From Mycolicibacterium hippocampi (GTDB taxonomy: Bacteria > Actinomycetota > Actinomycetes > Mycobacteriales > Mycobacteriaceae), in assembly GCF_010723735.1 (NCBI RefSeq), contig NZ_BLLB01000002.1, forward strand, positions 930,001 to 994,000: DNA of 64,000 bases, written 5' to 3'. The notes below the pieces were generated by a model, which did not search any database, was not told the DNA's origin, and was given only the letters and a program-made list of their open reading frames with translations. Numbering within the stretch: the first letter of the stretch is position 1; every line of letters begins with the position of its first letter. Of this stretch, positions 17,525 through 26,280 are shown piece after piece. A program made the position numbers and the translations under genes.

Positions 17525-18056
17525 GTGTCCGGCCCGACTTCCGGAGCTCGTAGGCATTCATCGGGGTAGTGACGCGCGTTTGTGCTGGTAGGAGGTTCGC
17601 GGGGTCGTAGTAGCCGTTCACCGTCTCGGCGAGGGCGTTGTCGTAGCCCCGACCGATCCGATGGAGGGACCGCGCCGATCTCGGCGAGGCGTTCACCGTA
17701 GCGGACCGAGGTGAATTGCGATCCGGCATCAGAGTGACATCTCAAGCCCCGCAACGTGTTCCGCGTGACCAGCGGGCCATCTCAATCGCGTCGAGCACCA
17801 TCGTGGTGCGCATGTTCGACGCGACGCGCCACCCGACGATCATCCGGGAGACAGGCCCTCGTCGATGTCAGCCTGGCGCACCCACATGCGCACTTACTCC
17901 ACGCCGTAGCCCAGCTGGTGGGCTACCCGCTGCACGGTGCCTTGGCTGGCGCCCAGCTCCGCCCGCAATGCCCGCGCCATCCGCACCGCGGCCGCCTTCT
18001 CCTCCGAGCTGTATCTACGTGTCGTTGGCTTCCCAGGCGACTGTTCCTTCGGCATG
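17525..18056 (-). pseudogene. IS3-family element remnant (OrfA and OrfB pieces)
   Basis: From ATG 18056 on the minus strand the OrfA start reads MPKEQSPGKPTTRRYSSEEK...GTVQRVAHQLGYGVE. It then hits a stop at 17894, after which the typical VRMWVRQADIDEGL continues. The next recognisable pieces are from late OrfB: TMVLDAIEMARW, LRCHSDAGSQFTSVRYGERLAEIGAV and GYDNALAETVNGYY, in shifting frames. The middle of the transposase is deleted. It is an inactive relic. Confidence 0.7.
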
Positions 18057-18119
18057 ACTCCATCCTCGTTTCCAAGGTCAGGAGCCTCCAGCATTTCCAG
18101 GGCGATTCACAACTGGGGT

Positions 18120-18695
18120 TCAGTCAACGGAGGGTCGAACTCCGTCAGGGGGCCATGCCTCGACGCCGTCTTCTAGCGGCACTTGCAAGGACCGCAGAAG
18201 TGCAGAGAACAAACGCCAGTTGCCGATCGCGGCGACGAGTTCGACGAGGATGGCCGGGTCCCCGTGCAACGCACGGTGACACGCAGCCCATGTTTCATCC
18301 GAGATTGTGCCGTCCTGCAGTGTCTCGTCTGTCGCCGCGAGTACCGCTCGCTCGGCTTCGCCGAAGTGGCTGGTGTTTCGCCAGTCTCGCACCGCGAGCA
18401 GGTCGCGTTCGGTCACATCGAGCAAGCGGGCGATCCTCCAGTGTTGCGTCCATTCATAGACCGACCCGGTGACCCAGCCGGTTCGCATGATGATCAGCTC
18501 CCGCAGACGCGCATCCAGCACGCCTTTCCAGAGCAATGCCTCCAGCATTCCGTGCAATGCGACGGCCACATTGGGCTGATGAAGCGCGATCCTGAAAACC
18601 GACAGTTCAGCCATGGCGTCCGGAATCCCGCATTGAGCGGCGCGCTTGCGGGCATCTGTCAGGGCAAGCATGTCAACCCGGCTTCGGCTGCTCAC
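18120..18695 (-). CDS. Carboxymuconolactone decarboxylase-family protein
   Basis: A 191-residue protein of the CMD/AhpD-like all-helical fold. The segment LRELIIMRTGWVTGSVYEWTQHWRIA is the usual core, but the redox CxxC of AhpD is absent: VTGSVYEW replaces it. This fits the non-peroxidase, hydrolase/decarboxylase-like branch. GTG 18695 has GGAAGG upstream; ATG 18671 is an alternative. It lies 35 bases after the dehydrogenase gene on the same strand and is the last gene of the thiolase-dehydrogenase operon. Its exact reaction cannot be read from the sequence. Confidence 0.8.
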   Translation of the reverse strand: MSSRSRVDMLALTDARKRAAQCGIPDAMAELSVFRIALHQPNVAVALHGMLEALLWKGVLDARLRELIIMRTGWVTGSVYEWTQHWRIARLLDVTERDLLAVRDWRNTSHFGEAERAVLAATDETLQDGTISDETWAACHRALHGDPAILVELVAAIGNWRLFSALLRSLQVPLEDGVEAWPPDGVRPSVD

Positions 18696-18730
18696 GGTGG
18701 ATCCTTCCGGTTGGGCGCTCGTTGGCGCTG

Positions 18731-19828
18731 TCAGGCGATCGGCACAAAGACGTTGTGCAGCGCGGGAACCCGGTCCGGCCCGTTGCCGGCCAGCAAATCG
18801 AGCAGCCCGGGCAGGCCCGCGAAACCGGTGATCTCGCGGTGCAATTCTTCGAAAGGCCAACGCCCCGAGACCAGCAGCTCGAGGGCGCTCTGGTAGGCGG
18901 GGTAGTCGACCCCCAACGAACCCAAGATGCGTAGTTCTTTGAAGACGAGTAGGTCTGGCTCGAAGCCGGGCGCTCCTCCGCCGCCGCGGGTGCCGGCGAC
19001 CACCACGCGTCCGCCGGGCTGCGCGAGTGCGACGGCGTCCGCGAACGCGGCTGGCGCCTTCGCGGTGACGTCGACGACGACGTCTGCGAGCCGGCCGGTC
19101 GCCTTTTGCAGGGCCTGTGCAGGGTCGTCCGAAGTGACGTCGATGGTCAGGTTCACGCCGAACTTGCGGGCTGCGGCTAGCCGAGTTCGGTCGCGAGGGC
19201 CGACTCCGGTCATTGCGACGAATGCCGCTCCGGCCTCCTTTGCGGCTACGGCGGCACAAATCCCGCGGATGCCTGGTCCGAGGACCGCGACGACGTCGCC
19301 CGGGCTTGTCTCGGGCAACGTGGCAGCCCACTTGACCCCTGCTCCAAGCGGATTGAACAACGTCGCCACGATAGGGTCGAGTCCGTCGGGGATCGGCAAC
19401 AACATGGAATCGAACGGCAGATGCAGGTGGGTTGCGTAGCCTCCCCACAGGCCGGGCGGGATGTTCACGTCGACGAAGCCGAACATGGTGGCGAGGCCGT
19501 TGCTCGAGCACCTGCGGTACTCGCCGCCGCGGCACGAGTGGCACTCCCGACACGATCGGAACACCTCGACGGCGACTCGCTGACCCACCGACACGCCCCA
19601 ACGTTCGCGCGCGGCGTCACCTATTTCCTCGATGACGCCGACGATTTCGTGTCCGGGGATGAAGGCGAACCCCGCCGGCAGGTGTCCGCTGAACTGTTCG
19701 TGGTCGGTTCCGCAGAGCCCGCACGCCTCGATCCGCAGGAGACCGGACTCGTCGTCGACGCGCGGTACCGGAAGATGTCGCCGTTCGAGGGTGCGCGGCT
19801 GGGTCAGCACGAACGCGTCGGCGTTCAC
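18731..19828 (-). CDS. Zinc-dependent alcohol dehydrogenase family protein
   Basis: A 365-residue medium-chain dehydrogenase. The catalytic-zinc region is visible (CGLCGTDHEQF, then GHEIVGVIEEIG), as is the structural-zinc loop with four cysteines (CRECHSCRGGEYRRC). The nucleotide-binding part contains VVAVLGPGIRGICAAV. GTG 19828 overlaps the thiolase stop as GTGA, which decides the start. It probably oxidises an alcohol or threonine-like hydroxy acyl substrate with NAD(P). Context (thiolase upstream, CMD protein downstream) suggests a catabolic pathway, substrate unknown. Confidence 0.87.
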   Translation of the reverse strand: MNADAFVLTQPRTLERRHLPVPRVDDESGLLRIEACGLCGTDHEQFSGHLPAGFAFIPGHEIVGVIEEIGDAARERWGVSVGQRVAVEVFRSCRECHSCRGGEYRRCSSNGLATMFGFVDVNIPPGLWGGYATHLHLPFDSMLLPIPDGLDPIVATLFNPLGAGVKWAATLPETSPGDVVAVLGPGIRGICAAVAAKEAGAAFVAMTGVGPRDRTRLAAARKFGVNLTIDVTSDDPAQALQKATGRLADVVVDVTAKAPAAFADAVALAQPGGRVVVAGTRGGGGAPGFEPDLLVFKELRILGSLGVDYPAYQSALELLVSGRWPFEELHREITGFAGLPGLLDLLAGNGPDRVPALHNVFVPIA

Positions 19829-21318
19829 GACAGTTCGAATTCGACGTGTCCGTTCGCCTGCCTCACGGCGACTTGGTGTCCCACGCACATCTCCTGTGAC
19901 ATCGCCATCGCCACCTCGGCATCGTCGCTGCGCGCCGCGACGCGGCGGCCGTCGGGCAAACGCGCGAAAATTGGCACCCAGGAGGGGCCTTGCTCACGGT
20001 CGTGCACGACGGTGTAGCCATCTATGGTCGCCATACCGGATGCGTCGGCGGGTGAAGCGACCGCGAGGGGGGTGCCGTCAATCGCAGCCTGCGCTTCAGC
20101 CATGTCCGGAGTCTGCCATCCCGTCGGCGGTGGGGTCGCCGACCACAGACCCAGCGAGTGCTTCGTGATGTACCAGCCCAGTCCGGACACGAGTCCCACG
20201 GCGTCCGGGTCGCTCCTGCAGCGTCGCACCATCTCGACAATCGAATGGCTGACGTAGTTGTTACCCGGTCCGCCGTGGTAGGGCAATCCGCCGGTCACCG
20301 TGAACCCGCGGTCATCCGCCGGGTCGAGATCCAAGGCGTCGATCGCCGCCTCGACCGCGGAAGGAAAGCACGAGTAGAAATCAAACCATCTGATGTCGTC
20401 GACGTGAAGTCCACTGGCAGCCAATACCGCCCTGCCGGCGGCCCTTATTCCGGCGGAACGGCTCAGATCAGGCCGCTGAACCGGGAAGTACACGTCATTG
20501 CAGGTGGCCGACGACCACGGGAAGACCCAACGATCACGAGGCACTCCGAGTTCCTCGGCGACTTCGGCAGCCATCATGACGAAGGCGGCAGCCATATCCA
20601 CGGCGATGATGCTGTTGAGCAGCTTCGGATACGGCTCGCACACCATTCGGTTACTCGGGGAGACCGTGCTGATCTCGTCGGCGCTGCGGGCACGCGGAAA
20701 CCACGCCTGCTCGGGATGTCGGGACGCCTCAACTGTGAACGGAGCCATCAGGTCTCCCAGCCAGCGGCGCTGCTCGTCGAATGTGCGGCCTGATCGGGCC
20801 GCGATCGCGGATTCGAAGATCGGGTACACCTCGTGCGGCCAATGTAGTCCGGCTTGCATCTCGGCTTCGCTCAGTCCCGGGCGTGTGTCACCAAGCGACT
20901 CGTCTCGTACCGCAATGGGTCTCGGCTCCGACAGCGCGCGACCGGATGCTACTTTTCGCCCTGATGCACCGCTTTCCGCTCCGACGATCAGTGCCGCGTC
21001 GCTGACTCCGCGCCGAATACGGCGGCCAAGGACCTCGACCAGGTATTGGGGGGTATTGCCGCCGACCGGACAGCTGATGCGATGGTTCGGCGTGAGCCCA
21101 GTCGCTTCGGCGATCCTCGACGCGGGATTGTCGCGCGGAATCATCAAGATTCCGGGCGTCGCCACGGTATCGATGCGATGCGCGACCGCGGCCGAAGCAT
21201 CCTGCAGTGCTCGACGCGCGGCCTCGGCGGCCAAATCGATGGGATCGACGGTGTCTTCACCGCGGTGTGTGAGTTCACCGACGCCGACGACAACAGGAGT
21301 GCGTGGTTGGATGGCCAC
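19825..21318 (-). CDS. Acetyl-CoA acetyltransferase family (thiolase-like) protein
   Basis: A 497-residue thiolase-fold protein of the mycobacterial acetyl-CoA acetyltransferase group that carries an extra C-terminal beta domain of about 90 residues. Recognisable parts are PVVVGVGELTHRG at the N-terminus, CPVGGNTPQYLV at the nucleophile region, and GGLPYHGGPGNNYVSHSIVEMV near the active site. The cysteine is displaced relative to classical thiolases (it precedes PVGGN), so true thiolytic activity is uncertain. It is the first gene of a three-gene minus-strand operon, divergent from the TetR gene at 21446. Confidence 0.82.
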   Translation of the reverse strand: MAIQPRTPVVVGVGELTHRGEDTVDPIDLAAEAARRALQDASAAVAHRIDTVATPGILMIPRDNPASRIAEATGLTPNHRISCPVGGNTPQYLVEVLGRRIRRGVSDAALIVGAESGASGRKVASGRALSEPRPIAVRDESLGDTRPGLSEAEMQAGLHWPHEVYPIFESAIAARSGRTFDEQRRWLGDLMAPFTVEASRHPEQAWFPRARSADEISTVSPSNRMVCEPYPKLLNSIIAVDMAAAFVMMAAEVAEELGVPRDRWVFPWSSATCNDVYFPVQRPDLSRSAGIRAAGRAVLAASGLHVDDIRWFDFYSCFPSAVEAAIDALDLDPADDRGFTVTGGLPYHGGPGNNYVSHSIVEMVRRCRSDPDAVGLVSGLGWYITKHSLGLWSATPPPTGWQTPDMAEAQAAIDGTPLAVASPADASGMATIDGYTVVHDREQGPSWVPIFARLPDGRRVAARSDDAEVAMAMSQEMCVGHQVAVRQANGHVEFELS

Positions 21319-21445
21319 TGGTCAGTTCACGCTCATCGTCGACGCCTTCTATGCGACATGGCTGCGATATTGTCACATCCGGTTCCATGCGACAACCGCC
21401 GGTATCCGGCACAGCGAATCGGTTTGGCAGGGCATACTCGTACTC

Positions 21446-22093
21446 GTGACGAGAAGACCGTTGCGACGGGGCGACGCGGCACCTGCACGGAGCCGCGACA
21501 TGGCGCGTGACCGCTTGCTCGACGCCGCCGAAACATGCCAACAACGCAAAGGTCTGCCGGGCACCACGATGGAGGACATCGCCAGGCAAGCGGGCGTATC
21601 GCGCGCCACCGTCTATCGCTACTTCCCGAGTCGCGAATCCGTCGTATCCGGTGTCATCGTGCGCGCAGCGGAACGTTACCTGAACCGTATCAGCGGACGG
21701 ATCTTGGCGCATACAGACTTAGGCTCTGCCATATTGGAGTTCGTTGCAGTCACGGTGCGCGCGGCCCGTCGCGAACCGATAATCGGCATGCTCTTCGCCA
21801 GCGACGATGAACTCGCCGGCGTGGGACTGGCCGAGGGAACGTCGGTGGCGCTGTTCGAACTCGTCGCCGAGTTCCTGCGACCCGTGTTCGCCGCACACTG
21901 GCATCAACTCGAAGCCGGCGTCTCGGTCGATGACGCGGCCGAATGGATTCTGCGCATCATCCTCAGCTTGCTCTCGGTTCGCGGCCCGCGGCACCGCAGC
22001 CCCGAAGGCATCGACGCGTTCTTGCGTCGATTCCTGCTTCCCGCTCTACTGGCCGACACTCACAGTTGCATTGCTGCGACAACTGCGGAGTAG
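21446..22093 (+). CDS. TetR-family transcriptional regulator
   Basis: A 215-residue TetR protein. The helix-turn-helix MEDIARQAGVSRATVYRYFPSRE lies near residues 40-62. GTG 21446 is chosen because the frame, though open far upstream, overlaps the thiolase gene there; it gives a normal 20-25-residue lead before the TetR domain. It is divergent from the thiolase operon across about 127 bases and is followed after 48 bases by a thioesterase gene. No clear operator palindrome was found in the gap. Confidence 0.85.
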   Translation: MTRRPLRRGDAAPARSRDMARDRLLDAAETCQQRKGLPGTTMEDIARQAGVSRATVYRYFPSRESVVSGVIVRAAERYLNRISGRILAHTDLGSAILEFVAVTVRAARREPIIGMLFASDDELAGVGLAEGTSVALFELVAEFLRPVFAAHWHQLEAGVSVDDAAEWILRIILSLLSVRGPRHRSPEGIDAFLRRFLLPALLADTHSCIAATTAE

Positions 22094-22141
22094 TGTCTCA
22101 GCCATGGCATCGGTATCGCAGCACGAAACGAGGCGCTGACC

Positions 22142-22576
22142 ATGGACTTCCCCCAGTTCAACAAGCAAATAGCCGAGGAGCTCCAGCACGCGGCGGGAAC
22201 CCCGGGAGGGCTCTCCAAGTACTTGGACTTCCGCCACATCGAGTTCTCCGCCGGGAGACTGGTAGTGGAAATGGACGCCCGAGCCGATCTGTTGACTCCC
22301 TTCGGCACTCTGCATGGCGGTTGCCTGTCGGCGATGGTCGACCACTGCTTGGGCGTGGTGTTCTATCCGGTCATCGCTCCTGGGTCATGGGTCGCCACAA
22401 CCGAATTCAAACTGAACCTCCTGCGTCCGGTGTCCAGTGGAGTCTGCGTTGCGGTCACCGACATCATCGCGCTGGGTAAGCGTAGCGGCGTCGCCAGGAT
22501 CGACATCACTAACATGGGGCGCCCAGTATGCGCTGCACAGGGAACAGTGACCGTCGTCGGCCAGAGCGCCTCGTGA
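22142..22576 (+). CDS. PaaI-type hotdog thioesterase
   Basis: A 144-residue hotdog-fold protein. GTLHGGCLSAMVDHCLGVVF (about 59-78) is the helix that carries the catalytic residues in PaaI/YdiI-type acyl-CoA thioesterases (HGG followed by the acidic D). The strand TTEFKLNLLRPV follows. It would release free acid from a small or aromatic acyl-CoA. It lies between a TetR regulator and an alpha/beta hydrolase on the same strand, 50 bases before the latter. Confidence 0.85.
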   Translation: MDFPQFNKQIAEELQHAAGTPGGLSKYLDFRHIEFSAGRLVVEMDARADLLTPFGTLHGGCLSAMVDHCLGVVFYPVIAPGSWVATTEFKLNLLRPVSSGVCVAVTDIIALGKRSGVARIDITNMGRPVCAAQGTVTVVGQSAS

Positions 22577-22626
22577 TCCGGTCGTGGAACGAGAGCGCAG
22601 CCCAAGATGACCATCGAGCACACCAA

Positions 22627-23526
22627 ATGACCCCTACGTTCGAGCGTGTCCGCACCGAAGACGGAACCGACCTTGCCGCCGATGTCTACCGACACGAATC
22701 CGCCCGTGCAGTCGTCATATTGCTGCACGGCGGTGGGCAGAACCGCCACGCCTGGGCGACTACGGCGCGTCGCTTACACGCGCGCGGTTATACCGTCGTC
22801 GCTTACGACGCCCGCGGTCACGGCGACAGCGAGTGGGACCCCGATGGTCGATACGATCTCGACCGGCTCGCATCCGACCTGCTGTCCATTCGCCGATATG
22901 CCAGCGATGGTCGTCCGCCGGCTGTCGTTGGCGCTTCCTTGGGCGGCATGACTGTGTTGGGAACGCACTTGGTGGCGCCCGCGGACCTGTGGGGAGCCGT
23001 CGTCCTGGTCGACATCACTCCCCGAATGGAGTTTCACGGAGCACGCCGCGTCGTGTCATTCATGGCCGCCCACCCCGACGGATTCGAAACGCTCGATGAC
23101 GCTGCGGACGTCATTGCCGAGTACAATAGCCATCGCGCTCGTCCTAAGAACCTGGACGGACTCCGCAAAGTGCTGCGGCAACGCGATGACGGTCGGTGGA
23201 TCTGGCGATGGGATCCAGCGTTCGTAGCCTCCAACTTCGATTTCTTGCAGGGCGATCCCGCAACCGGCGCGGAAAGATTCGGCGCCATAAGTGAACTGCT
23301 CGTCGAAGGGGCGCGCCGCGTGCGAGCACCAACGCTACTTGTCCGCGGCGTCCACTCTGATGTGACATCGCAGCAGTCGGTCGAGGAGTTCCTCGAAGTC
23401 GTACCGCACGCCGAGGCTGTCGACGTTTCCGGCACGGGCCATATGGTTGCGGGTGACGACAACGACGCCTTCACCTCGGCAGTCGCAGAGTTTCTGGACC
23501 GCGCTCTGAACAACTCGTCGGAGTAA
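22627..23526 (+). CDS. Alpha/beta hydrolase
   Basis: A 299-residue alpha/beta-hydrolase. The oxyanion segment is LLHGGGQNRHAW, the nucleophile elbow VGASLGGM (Ser104), and the catalytic histidine lies in GTGHMVAGDDN near the C-terminus. The sequence resembles non-haem peroxidase/epoxide hydrolase-like esterases. ATG 22627 is used; an earlier in-frame ATG at 22528 lies inside the thioesterase gene. It is the last gene of the TetR-thioesterase-hydrolase operon. Confidence 0.88.
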   Translation: MTPTFERVRTEDGTDLAADVYRHESARAVVILLHGGGQNRHAWATTARRLHARGYTVVAYDARGHGDSEWDPDGRYDLDRLASDLLSIRRYASDGRPPAVVGASLGGMTVLGTHLVAPADLWGAVVLVDITPRMEFHGARRVVSFMAAHPDGFETLDDAADVIAEYNSHRARPKNLDGLRKVLRQRDDGRWIWRWDPAFVASNFDFLQGDPATGAERFGAISELLVEGARRVRAPTLLVRGVHSDVTSQQSVEEFLEVVPHAEAVDVSGTGHMVAGDDNDAFTSAVAEFLDRALNNSSE

Positions 23527-23689
23527 GCCTTGTTTCAGGGGCTCGAGGAACGAGAGTCCGCGGGCGGTGAATACACGCGTAATCCGAAGGCTGCGATGCC
23601 AAAACTAAGGATGCCGACGATCGCCTGAGTTGATTCGCGATCGCACCGAAGCAGTGCATATTGACTGCCGGTAGGCGCGCACGGCCACG

Positions 23690-24037
23690 TCGAGGCTCGG
23701 CCACGCACCGTCGGATCGTGCGCGATGATCATCGGCTCGACCCCTTCGACGATGCCGACGCCGACCACAACGCTGCCACCCGCCAGTAACTTCGACCCCT
23801 ACGCCGCGAACGGACACAATTCCGGGAACGCGGTGGCGGCGTCGATCAGCAGCTCGACGCGCTCGCGGGTCAGCATTTTTCCGCGCCTTCGGTGCCGGAC
23901 GACGTACTTTCTTACCGCCGCCCCCGTCGGCCAGCGCGAGTTGCTCGGCGATCGCATCGAGCTGGCGGTGAGTCCTCGCGGTTCTTGACGTATTCCAGCG
24001 CGCGGGGGTCGACCCGGTCGGGCAAGACGTCAACCAA
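23690..24037 (-). pseudogene. Decayed 5-prime end of accD
   Basis: The minus strand reproduces the start of the acyl-CoA carboxylase beta gene found intact at 55838-57439. From TTG 24037 it reads VDVLPDRVDPRALEYVKNRE, then shifts frame to AIAEQLALADGGGG, and shifts again before the part matching IIAHDPTVRG. The upstream region, including the GGAGG site and the palindrome at 24081, is also shared with the intact locus. Only about 115 of 533 codons remain. The rest of 23527-23690 shows nothing recognisable. Confidence 0.85.
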
Positions 24038-24080
24038 CTTTCCTCCAGGTGACATCGACGTCGATCTCCTGACGCGCTAC

Positions 24081-24096
24081 GTTAGCCGCGACTAAC
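24081..24096. promoter_or_regulatory. GTTAG-N6-CTAAC operator (site 1)
   Basis: The sequence GTTAGCCGCGACTAAC is a 16-base palindrome with perfect five-base arms, flanked by AC on the left and AT on the right. It lies between the decayed accD and the acyl-CoA dehydrogenase gene, 73 bases before the latter start. The same element occurs at 47288, 57483 and, with one mismatch, 50821. It is most likely a TetR-type operator for acyl-CoA genes. Confidence 0.75.
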
Positions 24097-24168
24097 ATCC
24101 GAGAACAATGGGGTCGTGCGGCAGGTCCTACCGCCCCTTTCCGACGGTTACCAGCAGGAGCAGCCCAC

Positions 24169-25347
24169 ATGACCCAGCCGGGACAGCGCGAAGTAGGGTC
24201 CGCCGCAGCGGACCCATGGATCACAGCTGAGCGCATCTCGTTGCGCGACCTCGCCACGTCGTTCACCCGAAAAGAAATCGTCCCGCACCTGCAGGACTGG
24301 GAGGACCGCGGCGAGTTGCCCCGGGAGCTGCATCGCCGCGCAGCCGCCGTCGGCCTGTTGGGCATCGGTTTCGCGGAGGAGGTCGGTGGCTCCGGCGGTG
24401 ACTTGCGCGACTTGGTGCTGCTCACCGAAGCCGTGATGGAGGCTGGCGGCTCGTCGGGCGTGCTGGCCAGCCTGCTCACCCATAACATCGCCCTGCCGCA
24501 TATGGTCGCGCAGGGCGATCCCGAGCAGATCCGCAAGTTCGTGGCGCCGACACTGGCCGGAGAGAAGATCGGCAGCCTGGGCATTACCGAGCCGGACACC
24601 GGTTCTGACGTCGCCGGCATCCGGACCACCGCGCGCCGGGACGGTGACCACTTCGTTGTGAACGGCGCGAAACTTTTTATCACCTCGGCGGTCCGGGCCG
24701 ATTTTGTGACTACCGCTGTGCGTACCGGCGGCCTGGGGGCGTCGGGAATCTCCCTGCTGGTGGTGGAGCGCGGTACGGCGGGTTTTGCGGTATCGCGCAC
24801 GCTGAAGAAGATGGGCTGGCTGTGCTCCGACACCGCCGAACTCGGCTTCTCCGACGTACGCGTACCGGTAGCCAATCTGGTCGGCCCCGAGGGCAGCGGC
24901 TTCCTGCAGATCATGCAGCAGTTCCAGGTCGAGCGTGCCTTCATCGCCGTGCAGTGCTATTCCACCGCTCAACGCTGCCTCGACCTGACGCTAAAGTGGG
25001 TGAAGCAGCGTGAGACCTTCGGCCGACCGTTATCCACGCGGCAGGTGGTGCGGCACAAGATCGTCGACATGGCGACTGCCGTCGACGTGGCTCGGACCTA
25101 CACCCGCGCCGCCGTGGACCGCATCATCGCCGGTGACACCGATGTGCGGATGGTCTCGATGGCGAAGAACCAGGCCGTGGAAGCCTGCGCGCTTGCCGTC
25201 GACACCGCCGTGCAGCTCTACGGTGGCATGGGCTACCTACGCGAGACTGAGGTCGAAATGCACTATCGTGATTCGCGCATCCTGGGCATCGGGGGCGGGA
25301 CTACCGAGATCATGAAGGAGATTATCGCCAAGCGCATTGGGCTGTGA
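24169..25347 (+). CDS. Acyl-CoA dehydrogenase
   Basis: A 392-residue FAD-dependent acyl-CoA dehydrogenase (FadE type). It has the ACAD motif LGITEPDTGSD, the flavin-binding FITSAVRADF region and the C-terminal TAVQLYGGMGYLRETEVEMHYRDSRI. The medium-chain catalytic glutamate position is glycine (GIGGGTTEI), so the base is probably the glutamate in QFQVERAF, as in long-chain and isovaleryl-CoA dehydrogenases. AGGAG precedes ATG 24169. The gene is probably controlled from the palindrome at 24081. Its first codons (TQPGQREVG) survive as a relic at the second accD locus near 57574, showing that both once faced an accD gene. Confidence 0.93.
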   Translation: MTQPGQREVGSAAADPWITAERISLRDLATSFTRKEIVPHLQDWEDRGELPRELHRRAAAVGLLGIGFAEEVGGSGGDLRDLVLLTEAVMEAGGSSGVLASLLTHNIALPHMVAQGDPEQIRKFVAPTLAGEKIGSLGITEPDTGSDVAGIRTTARRDGDHFVVNGAKLFITSAVRADFVTTAVRTGGLGASGISLLVVERGTAGFAVSRTLKKMGWLCSDTAELGFSDVRVPVANLVGPEGSGFLQIMQQFQVERAFIAVQCYSTAQRCLDLTLKWVKQRETFGRPLSTRQVVRHKIVDMATAVDVARTYTRAAVDRIIAGDTDVRMVSMAKNQAVEACALAVDTAVQLYGGMGYLRETEVEMHYRDSRILGIGGGTTEIMKEIIAKRIGL

Positions 25348-25498
25348 GCGAAACCCGCCAGTCCGCCAGCAGACAAAATCCGCTTCGGTAGCTCTACGAG
25401 ACTGACCGTCCAGTATTTGTAATGTAACGCGACGGTGTCTCGCGAGCTTTTTGCGGCCCATGTGGCCAGTGCGACCGGAACTGCATCACAATTACCAT

Positions 25499-26140
25499 CT
25501 AGCGAGACGTATCAACCACGTAGCGTTGAGCGAGTGTTTCCGCAAGTCGGCTCGTATGGTCGACGATGTCGACTTGACTTACGTCGACGAGTAGCCCGGC
25601 GTGCCAGGCGCTGATCAGTTCGACGAAGCCGCCGACCGCTACAAAAGTGTCCATGCGCAACGCCTTTTCGTCTGCGTCAGGCCTCAGATGGGGTCGGCTG
25701 GCGGCCATGACGAGCTGGGTGGCTTCCTGTAAGGCCGCTGCACGACGATCTTGCAATGTTGAACTGCCGACGTGTTGCGTCAGCAGAATCTGGGCTCGGC
25801 CGGCATCCTGCGCGATGCGGAGAACGACGATCGAGATCGCGGCACGAATTGTCTCGACAGGTGGTTGACCGACGCGTTCGGCAAATGTTGCTGAAACCTC
25901 GCCGAGCATCTCGTTTCGGACACCGTCCCACGCCGCCACCAGCAACTCATCGCGGGTCTTGAACTCCTCATAAAAATAGCGATCATTCAACGCGGCTCTG
26001 GAGCAGACCCCACGCATGGTCACCGCAGCCCATCCGCTGTCCGTCCAGATATCTGTTGCAGCGTCGACTAGGCGCCGCCGCCGGTCAGCCCGTCGTTCGG
26101 CGCCTGTACGCCCGCCCCACCTTGCTGCCTTCGTCCGCAC
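25499..26140 (-). CDS. TetR-family transcriptional regulator
   Basis: A 213-residue TetR protein from GTG 26140; a longer frame from TTG 26197 is open but would overlap the control region. The DNA-binding helices read MRGVCSRAALNDRYFYEEFKTRDELL. It is divergent from the long oxidative operon that begins at 26281. The gap contains a TTGACA hexamer at 26150-26155 and an inverted repeat at 26207-26223, so it is the probable regulator of that operon. Confidence 0.87.
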   Translation of the reverse strand: MRTKAARWGGRTGAERRADRRRRLVDAATDIWTDSGWAAVTMRGVCSRAALNDRYFYEEFKTRDELLVAAWDGVRNEMLGEVSATFAERVGQPPVETIRAAISIVVLRIAQDAGRAQILLTQHVGSSTLQDRRAAALQEATQLVMAASRPHLRPDADEKALRMDTFVAVGGFVELISAWHAGLLVDVSQVDIVDHTSRLAETLAQRYVVDTSR

Positions 26141-26206
26141 GCCTACATCTTGACAAAGACTTACCACCCGCGCCAAACTGGTGGCATGCGACCACAATTG
26201 TGTTCA

Positions 26207-26223
26207 CTGCCACCAAGTGGCAG
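26207..26223. promoter_or_regulatory. Operator-like inverted repeat CTGCCAC-CAA-GTGGCAG
   Basis: Seven-base perfect arms separated by three bases lie between the TetR gene and the SDR gene. A related half-site (CTGGTGGCA) is present about 30 bases to the left at 26179-26187, so two dimer sites may overlap the promoters. Confidence 0.6.
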
Positions 26224-26280
26224 CAGATTGGCTTGGCTCACCGGTTCGGCGTGGCCGAATCTGCAAAGGGTTCGGTACTG

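Noticed and set aside
20498-21445. Long N-terminal extension of the TetR gene at 21446
   Set aside because: It runs antisense through the thiolase gene and shows no domain; the TetR fold begins only after 21446.
21319-21445. Operator between the thiolase and TetR genes from GACA/TGTC half-sites
   Set aside because: The arms are four bases with a long spacer, expected by chance in a region of this size.
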